From Nostoc edaphicum CCNP1411 (GTDB lineage: Bacteria > Cyanobacteriota > Cyanobacteriia > Cyanobacteriales > Nostocaceae): a DNA stretch of 64,000 nucleotides. Every line of letters starts with the position of its first letter. Position 1 is the first letter of the stretch. Location: assembly GCF_014023275.1 (NCBI RefSeq), contig NZ_CP054698.1:5665001-5729000 (forward strand), given 5' to 3'. Below the pieces are notes generated by a model. It was given only the letters and a program-made list of their open reading frames with translations, had not been told where the DNA came from and did no database searches. The translations under genes were made by a program, and so were the position numbers. Positions 30,131-40,048 of the stretch are shown piece after piece.

Positions 30131-30688
30131 ATGGGAGCTAACCTCGAACAGATTGCCAACTATTTAGACAACCTTGGTTGGGACTACCGTTTTGATGATG
30201 AAGAAGACCGGATTATAACAGGTGTGGAGGCTGATAACCTAGAAGATTTCCTAATAGTTGTCCAGTTAGATGAAGAAGGAAAATTTTTTCGCGTATTTGC
30301 CCCTCAAGTTCTAGCAGGAATTCAAGATCATCCCCACAAGGGAGCGATCCTACAGACAATGCTTGCCATTTCCTGGGAAACCAAAATGTTGCAATGGGAG
30401 TATGACCCATCCGATGGCGAAATCCGTGCCATTATTGAGTTTCCTCTAGAAGACTCGATTTTGACAGAAAGACAATTTCACCGTTGTCTGAGTGGGTTAA
30501 TTCAGATTGTCGATGGTATAGCAATACCTCGCCTTAAAGAAGTGATGGCAACAGGTCTTGATCCGGGGAATATAGAACTTGGGGAAAGACTGTTACTCAG
30601 TATCCAAGAAGAAGCTCCAGGATTGTTGGATTTGCTGGAAAAGGCAATGGAGGCGAGGAAAAAGCGAGGAAGTTTTCCTAACGAGTGA
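30131..30688 (+). CDS. YbjN-like protein
   Basis: A 185-residue cytoplasmic protein resembling the YbjN/type III chaperone-like fold. The N-terminal helix ANLEQIANYLDNLGWDYRF is followed by alternating strands and the IRAIIEFPLEDSILTERQF block, and a long C-terminal helix (VDGIAIPRLKEVM...). YbjN-like proteins are often acid or stress related, but the biochemical role is unknown. Confidence 0.7.
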   Translation: MGANLEQIANYLDNLGWDYRFDDEEDRIITGVEADNLEDFLIVVQLDEEGKFFRVFAPQVLAGIQDHPHKGAILQTMLAISWETKMLQWEYDPSDGEIRAIIEFPLEDSILTERQFHRCLSGLIQIVDGIAIPRLKEVMATGLDPGNIELGERLLLSIQEEAPGLLDLLEKAMEARKKRGSFPNE

Positions 30689-30765
30689 GACGGATCATCA
30701 CTTAAATAGCTATACTCCAAAGTGATACCCTCACTATATACTGAAATTTTCTGGGGCTGGATATT

Positions 30766-31410
30766 ATGACATCCTATGCAACCTCCTCTGCCAAAGCGGA
30801 AATGAGTGAACTCCGGCGGTTGAAAGGCTTATTACCGCCAGAATTACAGAGCTGGGTCACGGTTGAAGGCACAACTGAGGTCAATCCACCCCTGGTTCGT
30901 TGCGAAGAAATTGGTAAAGACCAGGTAGAAATTCAAATTGACTTGGTGAAATGGGATGCCCTCGCAATGGATCAGCGTAATCTGCTGTTCTGGCATGAAG
31001 TTGCTCGCGTTCAAAATGACACAATTCCCAAAGATGGTTGGGAAATGGCAGCACTAGCTATAGGTTTAGGTGGTGCTGTAGGCGAATTGTGGGTACAAGA
31101 TGGATTGCTGCTGGTGTTAGCTTTGTCGCTTTGTGGCGTGTCAGGCTGGCGACTGTACCAAAAGAATAATGGGGAAAAGCAACTAAAAGAATTGCTCAAT
31201 GCTGATGAGAAAGCGATCGCTTTGGCAACTCGTTTTGGTTATAGCCTCCCCAATGCCTACAAGAGTCTTGGTAGTGCCTTAAAAACCCTGATTGACAATA
31301 CTCCTAGTAAGCGCCAACGGTCGAGATACGAAGCAAGACTTTCTGCCCTCAAACGCAGTGCCAATAAGGCAAAAGCTAAATCTAAAACTACAGATGAAGG
31401 CGCACTCTAG
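30766..31410 (+). CDS. DUF3318 membrane protein, paralogue 1
   Basis: A 214-residue DUF3318-type protein with two central hydrophobic segments (about 94-126). It has a WHEVARVQND motif before the helices and an ELLNADEKAIALATRFGYS block after them. The second block looks like the E-x-x-A-D metal-ligand region of M48 peptidases, and the first like a degraded HExxH. The basic C-terminus is KAKAKSKT. A paralogue lies at 43113-43724. Confidence 0.75.
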   Translation: MTSYATSSAKAEMSELRRLKGLLPPELQSWVTVEGTTEVNPPLVRCEEIGKDQVEIQIDLVKWDALAMDQRNLLFWHEVARVQNDTIPKDGWEMAALAIGLGGAVGELWVQDGLLLVLALSLCGVSGWRLYQKNNGEKQLKELLNADEKAIALATRFGYSLPNAYKSLGSALKTLIDNTPSKRQRSRYEARLSALKRSANKAKAKSKTTDEGAL

Positions 31411-31512
31411 AAACCAGAAATTAGGTTGGGTGGGTATTGTCCACCCTACAAAATACCTAAATTAAGGGACTTGAGATATCTGACAACAAGTGAAATTTAT
31501 CATCCATTACTA

Positions 31513-31544
31513 GAAAACAGGGTTCGATGCCCTGTTTTCTAGTT
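31513..31544 (+). terminator. Stem-loop after DUF3318 gene
   Basis: AGAAAACAGGG/CCCTGTTTTCT, an 11-bp perfect stem with a 6-nt loop. It is followed by AGTTTCTATCC, so the T-run is weak. A YG-rich tract follows to 31600. Confidence 0.6.
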
Positions 31545-31613
31545 TCTATCCCTCCTCTCTCCTCACTCCACTTCGTTGCGTTGAGGAAGGGGACTCCCAC
31601 AATTTAGTTGAAA

Positions 31614-31737
31614 CTAATGGTCTGTCCCATTAGTTCTGAAGGGTTATAAAAGTTTGTAGTAAGGACTTTATTCCTGAATTTTTAAGCACTTAAGTGCTTA
31701 CTACAAACCCAGCAAAATTAATGGGACAGACCACTAA
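31614..31737. mobile_element. 116-bp MITE with perfect 15-bp ends and CTAA duplication
   Basis: The element at 31618-31733 has perfect inverted ends TGGTCTGTCCCATTA and the CTAA flank on both sides (31614-31617 and 31734-31737). The interior (31652-31708) is a second palindromic repeat (GTTTGTAGTAAGGAC to TTACTACAAAC) that recurs at 61135-61192, so one element is nested in, or was captured by, the other. Confidence 0.8.
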
Positions 31738-31780
31738 GTATGTGTTCGCTTAATATTGATAGTCGTGAACATTGTTTCCC

Positions 31781-32686
31781 CTAAAATCCTAATTTTTCCA
31801 ACACTGGCTTTGTGGAAACAATGTGGCGTTCTAAACCCAATTCTTTTGGACTAACCCCAAGTGCCAAAGCAATCAACTGCGGTAAATGCAACACTGGTAA
31901 ACCTAGCTTTTGTTCAATTACCTTTTCTACCTCTGGCTGACGCGAATCTAAATTTAAGTGGCACAGAGGGCAAGGTGTAACTATACAATCAGCACCAGAT
32001 GCTAAAGCGTCCTGAATATGCATCCCCGCCATCTTAAAAGATTGGGTAGTGGCATAACTAGAAAGTGGCCAACCACAACATTGTGTCCGACCTCGGTAAT
32101 AAATTGGTGTTGCACCCACAGCCCGAAACATATTTTCCATCGCTTCTGGTTGGAACGGATCATCATAGGGCATAGATTTTTGGGCGCGGAGGAGATAACA
32201 GCCATAAAAAGCCGCACATTTTAATCCAGTTAACTTTCGGGTGACACGTTTGGTAATTTCCTCTAAACCGTAATCTGTCACTAAAGCGTAGAGAAGATGT
32301 TTAACGTCAGTACTACCGCGATAAGGCGAACAACCTTCTTTATGCAACAAGCCATTAACCTGTTCAATGTAGACAGGGTTAGAAGTCTGACATTCTTTCA
32401 AGTGTTCGTTGACATGACCGATAACACCTTGACAAGTGCTGCAATGGGTAAGTAAGGGCAGATTTAATTCTTCTGCTAAAGCAATATTTCTGGCATTGAC
32501 TGTATCTTCTAGCAGTTGGGAATCTTCTTTAAATGTGCCAGAACCGCAGCAAGCAGCTTTTTTAAGTTCAACCAGTTCAATACCTAGTGCTTGGGTAAGG
32601 GCTTGAGTTGACTGGTAAAGTTCCCGACAGGCTCCTTGGGCAACACAACCAGGGAAGTAAGCGTATTTGAGTGTCTGAGGTAGCAT
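31781..32686 (-). CDS. CCG-domain protein, HdrB-like (SDH-linked in cyanobacteria?)
   Basis: A 301-residue protein with two cysteine-rich CCG domains. AACCGSGTFKED with a later THCSTC, and RTQCCGWPLS with a TPCPLCHLN, are the heterodisulfide reductase subunit B cluster motifs. In cyanobacteria this family (for example Slr0201 of Synechocystis, from memory) has been linked to succinate:quinone reductase, where it may anchor the enzyme to the membrane. Other SDH genes are not in the window. Confidence 0.8.
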   Translation of the reverse strand: MLPQTLKYAYFPGCVAQGACRELYQSTQALTQALGIELVELKKAACCGSGTFKEDSQLLEDTVNARNIALAEELNLPLLTHCSTCQGVIGHVNEHLKECQTSNPVYIEQVNGLLHKEGCSPYRGSTDVKHLLYALVTDYGLEEITKRVTRKLTGLKCAAFYGCYLLRAQKSMPYDDPFQPEAMENMFRAVGATPIYYRGRTQCCGWPLSSYATTQSFKMAGMHIQDALASGADCIVTPCPLCHLNLDSRQPEVEKVIEQKLGLPVLHLPQLIALALGVSPKELGLERHIVSTKPVLEKLGF

Positions 32687-33100
32687 AGAAGTATGTTTGG
32701 GTTAGAGCGATCGCTCTAAACAATAACTGTTTTATCATTCCTTGTTAGCACCGAATTTCTAATGTTGGATGTTTTGCGACCCTTTAACCGTCTAGGTTCA
32801 AAGCCGCAGCAGCTACATATTTTTATTGCTAGCAAGGCTGTAAATACTGATAGAGACATTGTAAAAAATTTTAGCAATAATTGGAAAACAAAGCATTTAC
32901 ACGGTGTCGGCAATGGCGTATCAACCTCCACTGCCTAAGTGTTGCCAGAAAACTTGCCAATTCTTTTTATAAGAAAGGTTTTCTAACAGAAAAATCCTTG
33001 GCAGTATCCGGGTGATCGCGCTTGACGATAAGATGTATATGCTAAAAACAATGTCTCCTCGTTAGAGGAGATCGTAGCAAGTGGTTAAGGACTTTTATTT
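32687..33100. other. Intergenic before acpP
   Basis: About 414 bp. No gene recognised. A 7-bp perfect hairpin TCTCCTC-gtta-GAGGAGA (33054-33071) sits 30 bp upstream of acpP and might act as an mRNA leader element. I could not assign -35/-10 boxes securely. Confidence 0.45.
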
Positions 33101-33355
33101 ATGAGCCAAGCGGAACTTTTTGAAAAGGTCAAGAAAATCGTCGTCGAACAACTCAGTGTTGACCCCCCTGATAAAGTCACACCACAATCCAAGTTTATGG
33201 AAGACCTGGGAGCAGATTCCCTGGATACCGTTGAATTGGTGATGGCCTTGGAAGAAGAATTTGATATCGAAATTCCCGACGAAGCTGCCGAACAGATTAC
33301 ATCGGTTCAAGACGCAGTAGATTACATCAATAACAAAGTTACCGCATCAGCTTAA
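33101..33355 (+). CDS. acpP: Acyl carrier protein
   Basis: An 84-residue acidic acyl carrier protein with the phosphopantetheine motif [10 protein letters not shown] (Ser40) and the helix [18 protein letters not shown]. It carries growing acyl chains for fatty acid synthesis. It lies directly upstream of fabF on the same strand, with a repeat-bearing spacer between. Confidence 0.97.
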   Translation: MSQAELFEKVKKIVVEQLSVDPPDKVTPQSKFMEDLGADSLDTVELVMALEEEFDIEIPDEAAEQITSVQDAVDYINNKVTASA

Positions 33356-33611
33356 TTGGAGATGGGGGATTGGGGATTGGGAAGATTTTTCCCCGCACCT
33401 AGTCACATGGAGGTGATGCTCCTAACGTAGCTAACGCCAGTCGCTCATGGTGCAGCCCTGCGGTATTGGGGTTTCCTCAAGTATTCGCGTAGCGTCTCCG
33501 AACAGGAGAAACAAGTGGGGTGGAAGCCCCCAACACCACGCTGGCTGACGCTACTTACTCACTAACCCCGAATTTTTTGCCTGCTGCTTTTTCGCCATTT
33601 TTAACTGAATC
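33356..33611. repeat. acpP-fabF spacer with GCGTAGCGTC-type repeats
   Basis: The 256-bp spacer holds CGCGTAGCGTCTCCGAACAGGAG-like and short inverted GTGGGG/CCCCAC segments, as commonly found between Nostoc genes. No gene. Confidence 0.55.
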
Positions 33612-34862
33612 ATGACAGATCATACACGTAAACGCGTTGTTGTAACTGGTGTTGGCGCGATTACACCTATAGGTAACACAGCAACAGAATATTGGGATGG
33701 ATTATTAAGTGGACGCAATGGCATTGACTACATCACATTTTTTGATGCGTCTCGCCATGATTGCCGGATTGCTGGTGAGGTGAAAAACTTCGATCCACAT
33801 GATTACTTGGAGCGCAAAGAGGCCAAGCGGATGGATCGATTTTCCCAATTTGGGGTCGCGGCAGCCAAACAGGCTCTAGCTAACGCGGAGTTAGTGATCA
33901 ATGACCTGAATGCAGAACAGGTCGGTGTCATGATCGGTTCTGGCGTTGGTGGCATTAAGGTATTAGAAGACCAGCAAACTATCTACCTCAACCGTGGCCC
34001 CGATCGCTGTAGTCCATTCATGATCCCGATGATGATCGCCAATATGGCCGCAGGATTAACGGCAATTCACACGGGTGCTAAAGGGCCAAACTCCTGTCCT
34101 GTAACTGCCTGCGCTGCTGGCTCCAACGCCATTGGAGATGCTTTTCGTCTCATTCAAGGGGGATATGCCCAGGCAATGATTTGCGGAGGTACTGAGGCAG
34201 CTGTCACACCATTGTCGGTAGCTGGGTTTGCCGCCTGCAAGGCACTCTCTTTTAGCAATGATGACCCAACTAAAGCTTGCCGTCCCTTTGACCGCGATCG
34301 CAACGGATTTGTCTTGGGTGAAGGTTCAGGAATTTTAATTCTAGAAGAACTGGAACACGCCCTCAGTCGCGGCGCTCACATTTATGCCGAAATGATCGGC
34401 TATGGGATGACCTGTGACGCTTACCATATCACCTCCCCCGTACCTGGTGGATTCGGAGCCGCTAGAGCTATCGAACTGGCCCTTAAAGATGCGGGAATAG
34501 CTCCCGAACAAATCAGCTACATTAATGCCCACGGCACTAGCACCCCAGCTAATGATTCAACTGAAACCTCAGCAATCAAAAAAGCCTTGGGAGAATATGC
34601 CTACAAGGTAGCAATTAGCTCCACCAAATCGATGACAGGTCATTTATTGGGCGGTTCTGGAGGTATTGAAGCAGTGGCAACAGTACTGGCGATCGCTAAT
34701 GACCAAATTCCACCGACAATTAATCTGGAAAATCCTGATCCAGAATGTGACTTAGATTACGTGCCTAACTTTAGCCGCGCTCAAAAAGTCGAGGTGGCAA
34801 TATCCAATTCTTTTGGGTTTGGCGGTCATAATGTCACACTGGCCTTTAAGAAATACGTTTAA
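33612..34862 (+). CDS. fabF: 3-oxoacyl-ACP synthase II (KAS II)
   Basis: A 416-residue condensing enzyme for fatty-acid elongation. The active-site Cys lies in TACAAGSNAIGDA, and the two His in INAHGTSTPANDS and STKSMTGHLLGGSGG. The family N-terminus RVVVTGVGAITPIG and the C-terminal SNSFGFGGHNV block are complete. It partners AcpP upstream. Confidence 0.97.
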   Translation: MTDHTRKRVVVTGVGAITPIGNTATEYWDGLLSGRNGIDYITFFDASRHDCRIAGEVKNFDPHDYLERKEAKRMDRFSQFGVAAAKQALANAELVINDLNAEQVGVMIGSGVGGIKVLEDQQTIYLNRGPDRCSPFMIPMMIANMAAGLTAIHTGAKGPNSCPVTACAAGSNAIGDAFRLIQGGYAQAMICGGTEAAVTPLSVAGFAACKALSFSNDDPTKACRPFDRDRNGFVLGEGSGILILEELEHALSRGAHIYAEMIGYGMTCDAYHITSPVPGGFGAARAIELALKDAGIAPEQISYINAHGTSTPANDSTETSAIKKALGEYAYKVAISSTKSMTGHLLGGSGGIEAVATVLAIANDQIPPTINLENPDPECDLDYVPNFSRAQKVEVAISNSFGFGGHNVTLAFKKYV

Positions 34863-35176
34863 AAGAAGTCAGGAGGCAGAAGGCAGGAGGCAGAATTCAG
34901 AATTCAGAATTCAGAATTCAGTAGTTTAATCCGACTCTGCTCGTTTGCCCAATGCCCAATGCCCAATGCCCAAAGTATCAGAAATATCATTCCGATATAA
35001 AGTAAGCGTTCAGCATGACCCAATTATCAGCTTGATTTATCACCAGAAACTCAGGAGATCCCGCTTGTCCATCGACAAGCGGGAGTGGGATGATGAGGAT
35101 ACTGTGGGGAATCTAAAATAATCCCCAGCAAGAGAAGCTACGAAGAGTGCTAACCCGTCGTTAAAAACAAGAGATT
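34863..35176. repeat. fabF-tkt spacer: tandem repeats and a hairpin
   Basis: Contains four GAATTCA units (about 34894-34921), three TGCCCAA units (about 34947-34971) and a perfect 10-bp hairpin CCCGCTTGTC-catc-GACAAGCGGG (35060-35083). The hairpin may act in the tkt leader or end the fabF transcript. No gene. Confidence 0.6.
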
Positions 35177-37189
35177 ATGGCTGTTGCAACCCAATCCCTC
35201 GAAGAACTTTGTATTAACTCGATCCGCTTCTTGGCTGTTGATGCCGTAGAAAAAGCAAAATCGGGACACCCAGGATTGCCAATGGGCGCGGCTCCAATGG
35301 CTTTTGTCCTCTGGGATCGCTTTATGAAGTTTAATCCCAAGAACCCCAAGTGGTTTAATCGCGATCGCTTTGTCTTGTCTGCCGGTCATGGCTCGATGTT
35401 GCAGTACGCCCTGCTTTACTTGACAGGTTACGATAGCGTCACCATTGAAGATATCAAGCAATTCCGGCAGTGGGAATCCAAAACCCCTGGACACCCCGAA
35501 AACTTTATGACCCCAGGCGTGGAAGTCACCACCGGGCCACTAGGTCAAGGAATTGCCAATGGAGTCGGTTTGGCGATCGCCGAAGCACACCTTGCCGCTA
35601 AATATAATAAACCCGATACCAAGATTGTTGACCATTACACCTACGTAATTTTAGGTGACGGTTGCAACATGGAAGGAATTTCCGGTGAAGCTTGTTCTTT
35701 TGCAGGACACTTGGGATTAGGCAAACTCATCGCTCTGTACGACGATAACCACATTTCCATCGACGGTTCCACAGATGTGGCATTCACCGAAGATGTTTCC
35801 AAGCGCTTTGAAGCTTATGGTTGGCATGTTCTGCATGTCAAAGATGGCAATACCGATTTAGAAGCGATCGCCAAAGCAATTGAAGAAGCTAAAGCTGTCA
35901 CTGATAAACCATCAATGATTAAGGTGACAACTACCATCGGTTATGGTTCGCCCAACAAACAAAACACTGCTGGCGTTCATGGCGCTGCTTTGGGTGCAGA
36001 CGAAATTGCCTTGACTCGTAAACAACTGAATTGGGAACACGAGCCTTTTGTAGTCCCACAAGACGCCCTCAACCATGCACGCAAAGCAGTGGAACGCGGT
36101 GCAGGCTACGAAGGCGACTGGAACAAAACATTTGCCGACTACAAAGCTAAGTATCCCCAAGAAGCGGCTGAATTTGAACGCTACATCAGCGGCAAACTAC
36201 CCGACGGTTGGGATAAGGTATTACCCACCTACACCCCAGAAGACAAAGGATTGCCCACCCGGAAACACTCAGAAAACTGCCTCAACAAACTAGCGGCAGT
36301 TTTACCTGAATTGATTGGTGGTTCGGCTGATTTAACCCACTCCAACTTGACCGAAATCAAGGGCAAGGGCGACTTCCAAAAAGGGCACTATGAAAACCCC
36401 AACATCCACTTTGGTGTGCGGGAACACGCTATGGGCGCAATCTGTAATGGTATAGCGCTGCACACTTCGGGATTAATCCCTTACGGTGCTACCTTCTTGA
36501 TCTTCACAGATTATATGCGTGCTGCCATCCGCTTATCCGCGCTTTCTCAAGCTGGCGCGATTTGGGTGATGACTCACGATTCCATTGGACAAGGTGAAGA
36601 TGGCCCCACACACCAACCCATTGAAACTCTTGCTTCCTTGAGAGCCATTCCTAATTTATTAGTGTTTCGTCCCGCAGACGGTAACGAAACCTCTGGCGCT
36701 TATAAAATAGCGATCGAGAAGGCGAAGGAAAACGCTCCATCTCTGTTGGCGTTCACCCGTCAAAACGTCCCCAACTTGGCAGGTACGTCAATTGAGGGCG
36801 TAGCGAAGGGTGGATACACCGTGGTGGATAGCCAAGGTACACCCGATATCATCCTGATTGGTACTGGTTCAGAATTGAGCCTCGCCGTCACCGCAGCCGA
36901 AAAACTCACAGCCGAAGGTAAGAAAGTTCGTGTCGTCTCGCTACCTTCATGGGAACTGTTTGAAGCACAGGATGCGGCTTATAAAGAGTCAGTTCTGCCG
37001 AAAGCTGTCACCAAGCGTTTGTCTGTAGAGGCTGCTAGCAGTTTCGGTTGGCACAAATACGTGGGTACTGAAGGCGATTGCGTTAGTATCGATCGCTTTG
37101 GTGCTTCGGCTCCAGGTGGTGTTTGTTTAGAGAAGTTTGGCTTTAGCGTTGATAATGTGTTAGCTAAGGCTAAACAATTGTTGGGTTAA
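35177..37189 (+). CDS. tkt: Transketolase
   Basis: A 670-residue thiamine-diphosphate enzyme of the Calvin and pentose phosphate cycles. The ThDP motif [18 protein letters not shown] is near residue 155, the active-site His is in [11 protein letters not shown], and [13 protein letters not shown] and [16 protein letters not shown] follow. Full length; cytoplasmic. Confidence 0.97.
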   Translation: MAVATQSLEELCINSIRFLAVDAVEKAKSGHPGLPMGAAPMAFVLWDRFMKFNPKNPKWFNRDRFVLSAGHGSMLQYALLYLTGYDSVTIEDIKQFRQWESKTPGHPENFMTPGVEVTTGPLGQGIANGVGLAIAEAHLAAKYNKPDTKIVDHYTYVILGDGCNMEGISGEACSFAGHLGLGKLIALYDDNHISIDGSTDVAFTEDVSKRFEAYGWHVLHVKDGNTDLEAIAKAIEEAKAVTDKPSMIKVTTTIGYGSPNKQNTAGVHGAALGADEIALTRKQLNWEHEPFVVPQDALNHARKAVERGAGYEGDWNKTFADYKAKYPQEAAEFERYISGKLPDGWDKVLPTYTPEDKGLPTRKHSENCLNKLAAVLPELIGGSADLTHSNLTEIKGKGDFQKGHYENPNIHFGVREHAMGAICNGIALHTSGLIPYGATFLIFTDYMRAAIRLSALSQAGAIWVMTHDSIGQGEDGPTHQPIETLASLRAIPNLLVFRPADGNETSGAYKIAIEKAKENAPSLLAFTRQNVPNLAGTSIEGVAKGGYTVVDSQGTPDIILIGTGSELSLAVTAAEKLTAEGKKVRVVSLPSWELFEAQDAAYKESVLPKAVTKRLSVEAASSFGWHKYVGTEGDCVSIDRFGASAPGGVCLEKFGFSVDNVLAKAKQLLG

Positions 37190-37215
37190 TAGCAACAGAA
37201 TATTCTCAAAATCTT

Positions 37216-37250
37216 GTGGGGTGGGCTGAAAGGCCCGCCTTTTTTTTAAC
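37216..37250 (+). terminator. Rho-independent terminator after tkt
   Basis: A GTGGGC/GCCCGC stem with one wobble pair and a short loop, followed by eight T. Confidence 0.75.
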
Positions 37251-37323
37251 GCAAAGGAACGCAGAGGTTCGCTGAGTAAAATTGTTTATAATTAAGATAA
37301 TTATTTGATAAATGGAGGGAATT

Positions 37324-37617
37324 ATGCCAGAAGTTGCTAATTATCATCAAGAAGTGAGTAATCGCATATCACCAATCGTTGAAAAGCTAATTAAAGGTAA
37401 TAGCTTATATCAAGTTAAGTTAAACCAACAGGAAATGATAGAAATGTTAGTAGAACTCTTTGGGCAGTTATCACCAGAGGAAATCAGAGCTATAACCGAG
37501 CATGAACTGACACGCAGAATTGATAAGATTCTTGTCTTAGAAGCGGTTTCTGGTACGTTAAATGATTTGACCCCAGAGCAAAACAAAATGTACGATGATG
37601 CAGTAAAGCGAAAATAG
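37324..37617 (+). CDS. Putative antitoxin of VapBC-type pair
   Basis: A 97-residue mostly helical acidic protein in the usual antitoxin position, 5 bp before the PIN toxin gene. GGAGGG 5 bp upstream of the ATG at 37324 sets this start, ahead of one four codons earlier. It does not look like a canonical VapB (no obvious AbrB or RHH start), so the family is not named. Confidence 0.65.
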   Translation: MPEVANYHQEVSNRISPIVEKLIKGNSLYQVKLNQQEMIEMLVELFGQLSPEEIRAITEHELTRRIDKILVLEAVSGTLNDLTPEQNKMYDDAVKRK

Positions 37618-37622
37618 ACAAA

Positions 37623-38033
37623 GTGGCTTATTTATTAGATACAAATATTGTTAGTTACATTTTGAGGAGAAATGCAACTGTTAGTAGGAAACTACGGGAT
37701 GCTAATCGTTCAGGACAAGAAGTTTTTATCAGTTGTATAACTTATTATGAAGTTAAAAGAGGGCTTTTGTATGTAAATGCTACGAGGCAAATAGCAGAAT
37801 TTAATCAGTTTTATAGAAAATATGAAGTTTTATTCTTGGATGATATAGAAATTATTGAGAGAGCATGTGAAATTCATGTGGATTTACAACGTAGGGGTTT
37901 GAAGATACAAGAACAAGATATACTGATAGCGGCTACAGCGATCGCACGCGGTTTAATTCTGGTTTCCAATGATTCTGACTTGTTGCGGGTTGAAGGACTA
38001 AGTTTGGATAATTGGGCAAGAACAGAACCTTGA
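37623..38033 (+). CDS. vapC: PIN-domain toxin, VapC type
   Basis: A 136-residue PIN ribonuclease. The first metal-binding Asp is in YLLDTNIVSYI (D6), Glu43 is in TYYEVKRG, and the later acidic residues are in EQDILIAATA and SNDSDLLRV. VapC toxins cut RNA, usually tRNA, when freed from their antitoxin. Starts with GTG. AT-rich composition and neighbours suggest an acquired module. Confidence 0.87.
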   Translation: MAYLLDTNIVSYILRRNATVSRKLRDANRSGQEVFISCITYYEVKRGLLYVNATRQIAEFNQFYRKYEVLFLDDIEIIERACEIHVDLQRRGLKIQEQDILIAATAIARGLILVSNDSDLLRVEGLSLDNWARTEP

Positions 38034-38133
38034 GTTTGAGAGGATATCACCCTGGCAAGAACTGGCTCAACTGACTTAGTATATTTAAGGATGTAACAGT
38101 AAAAATTTATTCAATATACTAACCAGACTCTCA

Positions 38134-39495
38134 ATGGAATCTTTGGAATCGCTTTCTAAACAAGATCCTCCTGCACTTATACCAATTTACTTGACTGGAA
38201 AACCTAATCAACCTATCCAACTTTATCAAGGTTCCTTAAAAATTACTCAAGAAGGAACTGTATATGAAGGAAATGGTACTGTTTCCTTTGAATGGCTGCC
38301 ATCTCCCGATGTTAAGTTCCTGTTTTCAAAATCTAATAATGAGTCCCTTCTTAAACTTGAACTTGGTAAAGGTAATCTAAACCTTTCAGAAATCCAAAGT
38401 TCTGCTGAAGTTTGGATTTCTAGTATTCCTATCGACTTTGAGCATCAAAGTGGGGATATTTCAGGTACTCTAAATAAACCAGCAATATTAAGGTCGGAAA
38501 ATAATTTATCACATATACTCTTTCACCTAACCAACTTTCATAAATTTCACGGGATGGCTATATCAACACCAAGGCAAATTTGGTGGGGTAGGCTTATATT
38601 AAAAGCTGAGAGTTGGAGTGCTTCCATTGACAGCCTGCAAAACCTCGGAGATATTATAAAGTCTCTTGAATCAAAAGGAGGCTACGCCATAACTCATGTG
38701 GGGAAACTTGAACGTTCCGATAAAAAGCCTTTTACAACAGAGGAAGCTGATGATATATTAGAAGCTTTGCATTGGTTTCTCTCTTTTTCTAGAGGCTTTA
38801 GGACTTCTCCCATTCTATTAGTCGGTTATGACAACAGTGGGAAAAAGGTTTGGGAAAACTGTACTTCTTATACAACATCACCCTGGCGAAGTGTGCATTC
38901 GTGGTTTGCAGATTCACAAGATTCTTGCAGTCTCGGTAAACTTTTTCCAGGTTTCCTTAATCGCTGGCGAAGTACTACTTGGAATCAGCCAATAAGGTTT
39001 GCAATCCATTGGTATTTGGAAAGTATTGCTCAAGCCGGAGCTGTACAAGGTTCCATTGTTTTGATGCAAGCTGCTTTTGAAATCCTTGCTTGGACTCTTC
39101 TAGTGGAAGAAAAAGCTATCATCAGTCAACAAGAATTTAAAAAACTTCCAGCAGCTGAACAACTAAGACGTCTCCTTTCACAGTGTGGTGTCCCGCTAAA
39201 AATACCTGACAGCTTAACTGAATTGCTCAAAGCCTCAAAAGAATTAAATTGGGTTGATGGCGCACAGGCTTTAACAGAGATACGTAATGCAATCGTTCAT
39301 CCTAATCCAAAAAAGCGTCAAAAATATCTTAACCGACCCTTTCCAGAACAGATAGATACTTATAAACTTGGATTATGGTATCTAGAACTCATTCTGTTAA
39401 ATCTTTTTGAGTACAAAGGCGACTACTTCAACCGTATAGCAAATAAGGAATTTTATCAGGAAAATATCGAAGCTGTTCCTTGGGTTAAAAAATAA
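38134..39495 (+). CDS. Large hypothetical with C-terminal HEPN-like motif
   Basis: A 453-residue protein without a signal peptide. The N-terminal ~150 residues are strand-rich, the middle has an WWGRLILKAES and ITHVGKLER block, and the C-terminal ~150 residues are helical with RNAIVH (384-389), which fits the R-N-x3-H signature of HEPN-type RNases. That motif suggests an RNA-cutting toxin or defence role, but only this motif supports it. It follows the VapBC-type pair by 100 bp. Confidence 0.6.
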   Translation: MESLESLSKQDPPALIPIYLTGKPNQPIQLYQGSLKITQEGTVYEGNGTVSFEWLPSPDVKFLFSKSNNESLLKLELGKGNLNLSEIQSSAEVWISSIPIDFEHQSGDISGTLNKPAILRSENNLSHILFHLTNFHKFHGMAISTPRQIWWGRLILKAESWSASIDSLQNLGDIIKSLESKGGYAITHVGKLERSDKKPFTTEEADDILEALHWFLSFSRGFRTSPILLVGYDNSGKKVWENCTSYTTSPWRSVHSWFADSQDSCSLGKLFPGFLNRWRSTTWNQPIRFAIHWYLESIAQAGAVQGSIVLMQAAFEILAWTLLVEEKAIISQQEFKKLPAAEQLRRLLSQCGVPLKIPDSLTELLKASKELNWVDGAQALTEIRNAIVHPNPKKRQKYLNRPFPEQIDTYKLGLWYLELILLNLFEYKGDYFNRIANKEFYQENIEAVPWVKK

Positions 39496-39504
39496 ACTGA
39501 AGCG

Positions 39505-39723
39505 ATGGGTGTGGAATTAGGAATTTGGCAAGGTCAATATCAGAATCTAGAATTACCTTGGTTGCGCTGGTGGAAGAATTAGGGTAATTTGCTACAAGAA
39601 GGATGGGAGCGATCGCGCTTCTGCTTGCTGCGATCGCAACGCTTGGCTGCTAAACTAAGAGAATTAAATATTAACCTCGACCAGTTAGTTTCGTTATTTT
39701 GGCAACTATCTTTAGATAGATAG
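39505..39723 (+). pseudogene. C-terminal remnant of an Uma2-type protein
   Basis: 73 codons reading LGIWQGQYQNLELPWLRWW, then a TAG at 39580, then in the same frame to RLAAKLRELNINLDQLV. This matches the C-terminal tail of DUF820/Uma2 proteins as I know it. Only the C-terminus remains, and one in-frame stop splits it. It directly follows the HEPN-like gene. Confidence 0.65.
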
Positions 39724-40048
39724 GGTAAACAGTACGCGATTGATCATCAGAAATCGCTTGCTAGTACTGAAAAAATAAAACTTTCATATCTAAAAATAGA
39801 TACTGCATCTTTAGTTTATTTTGTCAATGTGTAATCTCTAGTATCGTCTAATAAATCAGCAAGGCCTTCTCAGGACTTAATCTATATTCATGCTTTCAGT
39901 GGATGCAGTTATGACTTTGCAAATGCAATGATATATATGTCCTCAAACAATAAATAGTTGCTGTTGTCCAAGTGAAAAATATGATTTTCTCTGACTCCAG
40001 TAACTTCGGCTTTATCCAAATTGTTTGATGTTTTGAGAAGGTAACACA
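39724..40048. other. Intergenic, no gene seen
   Basis: About 325 bp of AT-rich DNA upstream of the glycine-zipper protein. It should hold that gene's promoter. No repeat or clear hairpin seen. Confidence 0.45.

Noticed and set aside
32716..32931. 71-codon minus-strand frame upstream of the HdrB-like gene
   Set aside because: No family-like sequence, no ribosome-binding site, and it lies within a likely promoter region. Composition fits chance.
33022..33048. acpP promoter with TTGACG and TAAAAA
   Set aside because: Spacing is 15 bp and the -10 box is poor, so it is not listed as a feature.
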